DNA of 13,138 nucleotides from Stramenopiles sp. TOSAG23-3 (Eukaryota > Sar): contig LT642274.1 in the NCBI GenBank assembly GCA_900128585.1, positions 9,616 to 22,753 on the forward strand, in the 5' to 3' direction. Under the pieces are notes generated by a model. That model was not told the origin of the DNA. It made no database searches and saw only the letters and a program-made list of their open reading frames with translations. The position numbers and the translations under genes are program-made. Positions 8,175 to 13,138 of this stretch are shown here, in pieces; position 1 is the first letter of the stretch; each line of letters begins with the position of its first letter.

Positions 8175-8463
8175 ATGATGATGATTACCACTATCCTCCT
8201 CTGCAAGAACAGTGTCACACCATCTACAGTATAAAATACAAATTATTTTATACCTGGTGGTTTCAGGTAGTAATAAAGCTATTTTAGTATATTATAATAA
8301 TAAAAAAACAAAGAAGAAGAAGAAACTCTTCTTTAAAAAAAAATAACAAACAACAGCAGGGGGAATGATAAATTCACGCAAGATTTTTTCGAATTATTTT
8401 TTTAATTATTTATTATTACATACGAGGACTGTAGTATTTATTTATTAAAAAAAGTAATCAGAC

Positions 8464-8505
8464 CTATTATTATACGACTAGTAATATATCATAGTCTAAT
8501 AATAG
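8464..8505. repeat. Bulged hairpin
   Basis: CTATTATTA (8464-8472) pairs with TAATAATAG (8497-8505), and GACTA (8476-8480) pairs with TAGTC (8492-8496), with TAC (8473-8475) left as a bulge. The pairing is clear by eye, but it is AT-rich and may be fortuitous. Confidence 0.45.
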
Positions 8506-8543
8506 ATACGTCATTTTTTGTTTTCATTGTTCTGTGTTCTGTG

Positions 8544-8600
8544 TACTCCACTCCTTCTTCTTTCTTTCCTTCTTTCTTTCCTTCTTTCTGTAGTGGAGTA
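8544..8600. repeat. Pyrimidine tandem repeat flanked by inverted 9-mers
   Basis: TACTCCACT (8544-8552) and AGTGGAGTA (8592-8600) are exact reverse complements. Between them lies an almost pure C/T tract with a 12-base period (TTCTTTCTTTCC units) at 8553-8590. The structure could expose the tract in a hairpin loop or form triplex DNA. Confidence 0.6.
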
Positions 8601-8820
8601 TGATCATTACTCGTATTTGACTTAAAGTTGCATCTACACAGGTAGTAACTTTCTTTTAACTAGTCCTATAATTATTAAAAATTATAATACATAGGCGTAG
8701 TCTAGGAAGTGCGGTCAAGAACTGTAGTCTTTTATGTCATAGTCCTCCTTGAAAAAAACTAATAAATAAAAAGAGGAGTTTAAATTGATTTGACTTTGTG
8801 CCTTCTTATTTTGACTCTAC

Positions 8821-8832
8821 CGGTACGTACCG
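8821..8832. repeat. 12-bp palindrome CGGTACGTACCG
   Basis: A perfect 12-bp palindrome, noticeably less AT-rich than the surrounding spacer, about 580 bases upstream of the Frizzled-CRD gene. It could be a dimeric transcription-factor site; there is no direct support. Confidence 0.45.
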
Positions 8833-9206
8833 TAAATAGACTAATATAAGTGGACTAAGTATTTGAAGAGGAGAGAAAGAGAGGTGTACAGAGGATATTA
8901 TACAATGTTTATACATATTATACGACGTACTGGTGGAGAGATAGATGGTGGGGATTGTATTATATTATTTAGACTACTAATAAATAATGATTCATCACAC
9001 ACAACCAAGCAAGACCGCATCATCGATCACATCTCAACAACGAACAACAACAACAACAAACGAAATAAAAAAAATGATTTATTTCTTTTTTTTTTTTTAT
9101 TATAGATCCTCGTATACTGTACCATATTGGTAGAAGTCTAGAGAAGAAGAAGACGATTAATAATAATTATATAATTTTTTTATTATTTAATTTTATTATT
9201 AATTAT

Positions 9207-9222
9207 ATACAGTATACTGTAT
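9207..9222. repeat. 16-bp palindrome ATACAGTATACTGTAT
   Basis: A perfect 16-bp palindrome about 190 bases upstream of the Frizzled-CRD gene start. Its half GTATACTGT recurs at 9112-9120 and 10453-10461. In such AT-rich DNA this may be chance, but it could mark a bound element. Confidence 0.45.
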
Positions 9223-9370
9223 TATTTTTTTATTATTATTTTATTATATCAATCACACATAATTATTATCAATTTATTCCACAAATGAACAAATGTTTGG
9301 TTACATCGTAACTACACTTAATTTTTTGAATTCCAATGGAAAAAGGTAAGTAGAACGTATCTTAAAAGGA

Positions 9371-9383
9371 TTATATATATAAA
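9371..9383 (+). promoter_or_regulatory. TATA-box-like element before the Frizzled-CRD gene
   Basis: TTATATATATAAA ends about 31 bases before the ATG at 9415. If it is a true TATA box, transcription would start close to the ATG and the 5' leader would be very short. The local AT richness makes chance matches likely, so this is tentative. Confidence 0.4.
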
Positions 9384-9414
9384 GTATTTGAGTACAAGTT
9401 TTTGTGGAACCTTC

Positions 9415-10005
9415 ATGATGCCGATAAGGGAGTTGTGTTCGACTGCACTTGTCGCGTTATTCCTTGTTGCGAGTGCAACTGCACTGGCTGTACCGGGGGG
9501 CTCGTTAATAGAGACCCAGGAAGACCCTGCGCTCTTGAAATGCGGAAATTTTACGCCAACCTTTTGTGGAATGGTGAACTGGAACGTGGCGAAAGCGAGG
9601 CTCGTGGGGACAGATAGTCAAGAGATGCTGATTCAAATGTCATATTTCAACCAGCCAGGCACGTGGAACTGTAAAAAAGAGTACAAAGAATTTCAGTGCA
9701 GAATAAGTTTTCCCATGTGTAGCACAAAGCAGCCGGTGATGCCCCCGTGCCGATCGTCATGCGAAGAATTCGCACAGCGCTGCCCTGGATCTGATGTGTC
9801 CTGCGAAGATTTAGTTGCCGGGGACAAAGGGTGCTACGTGTTTAATTATGCGGACTACATCGCCAAAAAAGAAGCGCAAGTAAGCGGTGGTGGAAAGTTA
9901 AGCGGGGTTGCAATTATTATCTTGACGTTTGTTGTCCTTTTTATTTTCAGCGGTGCGGCGTTCATGTCGCAAAAGATGCAGACTCAGTTCGAGAAAGCCC
10001 AGTAA
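9415..10005 (+). CDS. Secreted-pathway single-pass membrane protein with a Frizzled-type cysteine-rich domain
   Basis: The protein has 196 residues from the first ATG (9415); a second ATG at 9418 has the better context (A at -3), and the open frame extends back only through non-ATG codons. Residues 1-25 form a signal peptide with hydrophobic core ALVALFLVASATALA; cleavage after A25 is likely. Residues 43-140 carry exactly ten cysteines (43, 51, 86, 95, 102, 112, 116, 123, 130, 140). Spacing within the block CKKEYKEFQC, CRISFPMC, PPCRSSC and CEEFAQRC matches the Frizzled CRD (8, 6, about 10, 3 and 6 residues between cysteines). Residues 164-184 form one transmembrane helix, followed by a short basic/amphipathic tail, so the CRD should face the lumen or outside. 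There is no seven-helix domain, so it is not a Frizzled receptor. Alternatives are a Mid1/NALF-like channel accessory subunit or another Fz-CRD relative. The ligand is unknown. Confidence 0.82.
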   Translation: MMPIRELCSTALVALFLVASATALAVPGGSLIETQEDPALLKCGNFTPTFCGMVNWNVAKARLVGTDSQEMLIQMSYFNQPGTWNCKKEYKEFQCRISFPMCSTKQPVMPPCRSSCEEFAQRCPGSDVSCEDLVAGDKGCYVFNYADYIAKKEAQVSGGGKLSGVAIIILTFVVLFIFSGAAFMSQKMQTQFEKAQ

Positions 10006-10104
10006 CCATGAAGTGGTCACAAAGATGCTTACGATCCGTTAGAATTTGAATGGCGGGTCATGATTATAGTAAAACAACCCAGTACATTTTATAACTTGAT
10101 AGAT

Positions 10105-10110
10105 AATAAA
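10105..10110 (+). promoter_or_regulatory. Possible polyadenylation signal AATAAA
   Basis: A canonical hexamer 100 bases after the stop codon of the Frizzled-CRD gene. In AT-rich DNA this motif occurs often by chance and the species' signal is unknown. Confidence 0.3.
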
Positions 10111-10603
10111 AAAACCTGATAGTTGTTAATACATAATAATAGAAAGGAGGACGGACGGAGAAGAAGAGAGAGAAGAATACATTTACAAAAATGAAGATCC
10201 AATCGAGCAAAAAAGCTCAGCTCAAAACGTTAACCCTATTCTTAAACTCTAACTCGTAGAAAACGAGTTTTCAAAAGTCACCTTCGCCAGTTTTAAGCAG
10301 ATTTAAGACGATTAAAATAAATGAAGAATGATCAACAAATGAAGAAGAGGAGTTACAATTTTTGAATGGCTTCTTTCTTTTTTCTTTTTTCTGATTTTTT
10401 CCTTTTATTGCCGATAAGTAGTTAGCTTTTACAGAGAAGTAAAAAAATATTAGTATACTGTGTCTACCTATCAGATATTATAAATAATACGAATAAGATA
10501 CGTTTTTATTTTTTAAAATTTGTACTTTCTTATTTTTCCCTATTCTTCTTCTTGATCTTATTTATACGTATATATATAGAATAACAAAATATTCATCATC
10601 GCG

Positions 10604-10740
10604 CCTCTCTCTTCCTTCTCCTCCTCTTCTTCTTCTTCTTCTCTTCTATCATCTTCTTTCTCTCCTCGCTCCCTCCAATTTTTTTTAATTATTAATATTC
10701 TTCCTCCTCTCTTCTTTTTCTCTTCTTTATTCTTCCTTCT
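10604..10740. repeat. Polypyrimidine/polypurine tracts
   Basis: Positions 10604-10678 are almost only C and T, with (TTC)n and (CTC)n units and a few interruptions. A second tract spans about 10699-10740. The reverse strand reads as GAA/GGA repeats and gives a Glu/Lys-rich translation that I treat as a shadow. Such mirror-type tracts can form triplex DNA. Confidence 0.6.
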
Positions 10741-11009
10741 TATTATATATTTTTTTGTAGTAGTAGTCTTAAATAATAATAAATAATGATCGACACGCAA
10801 AGTTAAAATGTAAGACAGGCCAATCATGTACGAGGAATGATAACTGATTGGATTGCGAGTGGTTTGGTGGTAGTCGGGAACAAAACCAAAGGTAGATGAT
10901 CACGAAGTGAGGTTGCACAGTTAATATTCTTTATTCTATCGAGTAGTGGAATAGGGACAAAGGTGTATCGATTTGAGTTGTCGTTACTTTTGGTTTTTTT
11001 CCAACCACC

Positions 11010-12947
11010 ATGGAGAACCCACAGCTTGTTGGGCGCGGTCACGCCGATCCAAAAATATCCCAGCTACTATTTTTCTCGGAACATGTAAAGCAGCCCGTGT
11101 CCACTCCTCCGGGTGTAATGCTCCTGTTGTCCAATATTCCGACCGGCTTGGGTGCGGACCAGATCCACGATACGTTTGAACTGTTTGGACCCATATTGTA
11201 CTGTAGATTGCTGCTCAACGCGGCACCCCCTGGAGACAGAGGGCGAGGGCACAGCCCAGACTGCTGTGTAATTGTATTTAAATCTTCAGAGGCAGTTGTC
11301 ACCGCACTATCGTACAACGAATTAATTATTTTAGATCGTCCGGTGTATTTGCACTCAGTCGGCCCCGATGGCGTGCAGCTGGCGAAATTGGTGAGAAATG
11401 AGAATTCCGAGGACGCCGTAGAAGAAAAAAAGTCAGAGCAAAAAACCGATCGAGGGGAAACCGCAGAGAGCACTACTATTGTGACCAGGCCAGCGGCGGA
11501 CAGGTCGGAAACGGAAGGAGACCCTGGCCTACCGGAAGAATCGGGGGCGAAAGAAAAGGAAATTGTTGTTGAAAATAGTTCTGCTCGGGGAGTTCGAAAG
11601 GACAAAGTGGGCGTGAAGGAATCAAAGTGCGACGAGGGTGCCGTTTCTCCACATTTAGACTCAGCAGGAACGGACAAAGTGGGCGTAAAAACCAACGCTA
11701 CCCCTCCTAGCAGCAAGGGTAAGGATAGAATTAGCGCGAGGAAGAGCCCGAATGCTCCCAGCCCATCTCGGAATAGGAACTCGAAGGGAAAACGGGTGGA
11801 AGGTGCACACGCCGAGAGAGCGACGGTGGCAAAGAAAGGAACCGCTAGGCAAAATGCCAAAGACGCACAGGGGGCTACCAGGCCCTCTCACACCAAAGGA
11901 CAAGCCGCAAAACCTACTACTGCAGGAAAGGCCAACAGTCACCATGGGAAAGAAAAGCCCGCCAAAGTTTCGGGAAAGCCTCAGGCAGCCGTCAGAAAGG
12001 GTACTTTTAAATTGAAAGGGGCGAATATGAAAATTGAACAAAGTAAACTTGCGGCAATCGCAAACACGAAGGCAAACACGAAATCGACCAAAGCCCGGGA
12101 CAAAAAATCGGCCAAATCGGGAGACCGTGATCGCACGGATCTCAGAAATTCGGAGAAGAAGGGCGTCGTCCACTCGGTGAAACCGTCGCATGCAAAAGCC
12201 AAGCCGCAAGCCCGAAAAGCGCAGCAGTCCAGACCCGCTGCGATGACAAATAAGAAATCTCCAACCAAACTTTCCATTTCTTCAGATGCGAAAACAAAAA
12301 CACCCCAGCGTGCCGCCAAAAAGAAAAATGACAGAAAAAACAGCTCGGTGGGGCAGAAACGATCGCTGGGTTCAGGGGGCAGACGGAAAAATCAAGATCA
12401 TGCGGGCAAGTCCTTGCCAGAAAGTCACCAGAGTTTGCCAAAGACCTTCTTTCCGAAAGAGGCGAGTGGACACTATAGCAGCCCGATAAACAGTTTCCTG
12501 CCTGCTGGTGCTGGAAAGCGTGGTGGAAACAAAAAGCCTGTCAGTACCGGAAGCTTCCACCAGGGCCCCTCTTCAATGAAGAACTCAAGGAAACAGAATG
12601 TTCACAGCTTTGATAAGAAGCACCCTGGAAAATTTTCCTTTAAAAACACTTTTGGAAAATCTCAAGGGCGCAAAAAATTGCAACAAGCAAAGCCTAAAAA
12701 GCCAATGTCCTCTTTTACCTCGAAGAACAAAAGTCCAAATGAGGCAAAGGGCCGCCTTGTCTTTGGTGAGGAATGTGGCCTTGGGTCGGATGCTAAAACA
12801 GGACGGTACGTCGTCGGAGGCCAAAGCGAAAAGTCTGAGTTTAGACGCAACAGTACAATAGGTTCAAAGTCAAGTGATTTTGATAGTCAACAGCTGATGT
12901 ACGGTCGTGTGGAAAAACGCAACGGCCGGAAGTTACTGTTCTTTTGA
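11010..12947 (+). CDS. RRM-domain protein with a long basic disordered tail
   Basis: The protein has 645 residues. The ATG at 11010 sits in CCACCATGG, an optimal context. Residues about 36-117 look like one RNA-recognition motif: RNP2-like MLLLSNIP (37-44), helix ADQIHDTFELFGPI (49-62), degenerate RNP1-like CCVIVFKS (85-92), helix 2 SSEAVVTALSY, and a last strand RPVYLHSV. RNP1 lacks the usual Lys/Arg-Gly and aromatic pattern, so RNA binding through it is uncertain. Residues 135-215 are acidic/mixed; residues 230-600 are dominated by Lys, Ala, Ser, Arg and Gly with no fold visible. DKVGVK occurs twice (198-203, 222-227). The C-terminus ends in GRKLLFF. The composition suits a nuclear or nucleolar RNA-associated protein, with the tail giving charge-driven RNA or condensate binding (inference). 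No family assignment is possible. Confidence 0.8.
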   Translation: MENPQLVGRGHADPKISQLLFFSEHVKQPVSTPPGVMLLLSNIPTGLGADQIHDTFELFGPILYCRLLLNAAPPGDRGRGHSPDCCVIVFKSSEAVVTALSYNELIILDRPVYLHSVGPDGVQLAKLVRNENSEDAVEEKKSEQKTDRGETAESTTIVTRPAADRSETEGDPGLPEESGAKEKEIVVENSSARGVRKDKVGVKESKCDEGAVSPHLDSAGTDKVGVKTNATPPSSKGKDRISARKSPNAPSPSRNRNSKGKRVEGAHAERATVAKKGTARQNAKDAQGATRPSHTKGQAAKPTTAGKANSHHGKEKPAKVSGKPQAAVRKGTFKLKGANMKIEQSKLAAIANTKANTKSTKARDKKSAKSGDRDRTDLRNSEKKGVVHSVKPSHAKAKPQARKAQQSRPAAMTNKKSPTKLSISSDAKTKTPQRAAKKKNDRKNSSVGQKRSLGSGGRRKNQDHAGKSLPESHQSLPKTFFPKEASGHYSSPINSFLPAGAGKRGGNKKPVSTGSFHQGPSSMKNSRKQNVHSFDKKHPGKFSFKNTFGKSQGRKKLQQAKPKKPMSSFTSKNKSPNEAKGRLVFGEECGLGSDAKTGRYVVGGQSEKSEFRRNSTIGSKSSDFDSQQLMYGRVEKRNGRKLLFF

Positions 12948-12997
12948 GCAATAGTGAGTTGCGTTAAGAAAGAAAGTGGTTAGTTTAACAGTTTTAA

Positions 12998-13003
12998 AAT
13001 AAA
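12998..13003 (+). promoter_or_regulatory. Possible polyadenylation signal AATAAA
   Basis: A canonical hexamer 51 bases after the stop codon of the RRM gene, a suitable distance. The motif is common by chance in such DNA. Confidence 0.35.
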
Positions 13004-13047
13004 AAATCATGAATGGAGCGATTAGTAAAATCAAAAGAGCAAAGATA

Positions 13048-13115
13048 AGTTCGCAGTACACCTCTGAAGGAATGTAAACCTCGAAATCTAAATCTAGAGT
13101 TCAGTTCGCAGTACA
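13048..13115. repeat. 13-bp direct repeat AGTTCGCAGTACA
   Basis: Identical copies lie at 13048-13060 and 13103-13115, 55 bases apart, in the spacer after the RRM gene. They could be protein-binding sites of the next gene's promoter or a local duplication; the window ends just beyond. Confidence 0.5.
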
Positions 13116-13138
13116 TTAATTTTAATTACTTAAATAAC

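Larger units (their letters stand above)
7900..9414. other. 1.5-kb divergent low-complexity spacer
   Basis: This spacer holds the promoters of the kinase (-) and the Frizzled-CRD gene (+). It has a CT microsatellite (about 7919-7934, right next to the kinase start), ATT/TTA and poly-T runs (8091-8144, 9075-9100, 9160-9245), a G-rich island (8150-8174), a hairpin (8229-8253), a bulged hairpin (8464-8505), a pyrimidine tract between inverted arms (8544-8600), and two perfect palindromes (8821-8832, 9207-9222). Open frames here encode only microsatellite peptides, so I call no gene. Confidence 0.65.
10006..11009. other. AT-rich spacer with pyrimidine tracts
   Basis: This spacer should contain the 3' end of the Frizzled-CRD gene and the promoter of the RRM gene. 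It has an AATAAA at 10105-10110, a purine-rich tract (10141-10177), a 7-bp hairpin (10251-10257 with 10263-10269), and long pyrimidine tracts (10604-10678, 10699-10740). A 22-codon ATG frame at 10191-10259 has no other support. I see no credible gene. Confidence 0.6.

Noticed and set aside
8003-8287. 94-codon frame in the divergent spacer
   Set aside because: Its product is runs of Ile, Phe, Tyr, Gly and Asp encoded by microsatellites, and it begins with ATG only by chance.
10230-10250. TTAACCCTATTCTTAAACTC, resembling a degenerate telomere or telomere-like repeat
   Set aside because: Only one imperfect unit, no tandem array.
10191-10259. 22-codon ATG frame in a good start context (ACAAAAATGA)
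   Set aside because: Too short, no conserved features, and could be explained by chance.
10558-10827. 89-codon Glu/Lys-rich minus-strand frame
   Set aside because: It is the translation of the CTT/CTC tract.
11039-11860. 273-codon open frame on the minus strand inside the RRM gene
   Set aside because: It is antisense to a better supported gene and its Ser/Pro-rich product reflects the complement of Lys/Ala codons.
11661-12441. Minus-strand frames of 99-182 codons in the RRM gene tail
   Set aside because: Frames are open because of the biased composition of the sense gene; no recognisable protein features.

Overview
This window looks like nuclear DNA of a unicellular or otherwise compact-genome eukaryote. 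It carries five long protein-coding genes, none with a visible intron. Their proteins are typically eukaryotic: a SPRY-domain protein, a triple-PHD-finger protein, a Ser/Thr protein kinase, a secreted or membrane Frizzled-type cysteine-rich protein, and an RRM protein with a long basic disordered tail. The genes have mixed base composition. The spacers are very AT-rich and full of poly-A/T runs, ATT/TTA repeats, GAA and CT microsatellites and small palindromes. The sequence alone does not fix the lineage. An intron-poor protist or alga is plausible (for example a unicellular red alga), but this is inference. There are no prokaryotic operons, CRISPR arrays, insertion sequences or rRNA/tRNA genes that I can support.

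Layout: 1-498 AT-rich spacer; 499-3180 (+) SPRY/coiled-coil protein; 3181-3755 spacer with a 16-bp palindrome and an A/T hairpin; 3756-4895 (+) triple PHD-finger protein; 4896-5409 convergent spacer with a family of short direct and inverted repeats, one pair forming a 26-bp perfect hairpin; 5410-7899 (-) protein kinase; 7900-9414 divergent 1.5-kb spacer, low complexity, ending in a TATA-like element; 9415-10005 (+) small Frizzled-CRD membrane protein; 10006-11009 spacer with pyrimidine tracts; 11010-12947 (+) RRM protein; 12948-13138 trailing spacer. Three of the longest frames (starting at 466, 3708 and 9388) open at TTG or GTG; I moved these to the first in-frame ATG (499, 3756, 9415).

The genes do not form a recognisable pathway. 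The PHD protein probably reads histone marks and the RRM protein probably binds RNA, so both would act in the nucleus or on RNA. The kinase and SPRY protein are probably intracellular signalling or scaffold proteins, and the Frizzled-CRD protein is predicted to be at the cell surface or in the secretory pathway. The most notable items are the ten-cysteine Frizzled-type domain on a single-pass protein, the NSD/EDM2-like PHD triplet without a SET domain, the kinase with HSD instead of HRD, and the repeat family between the two convergent genes.
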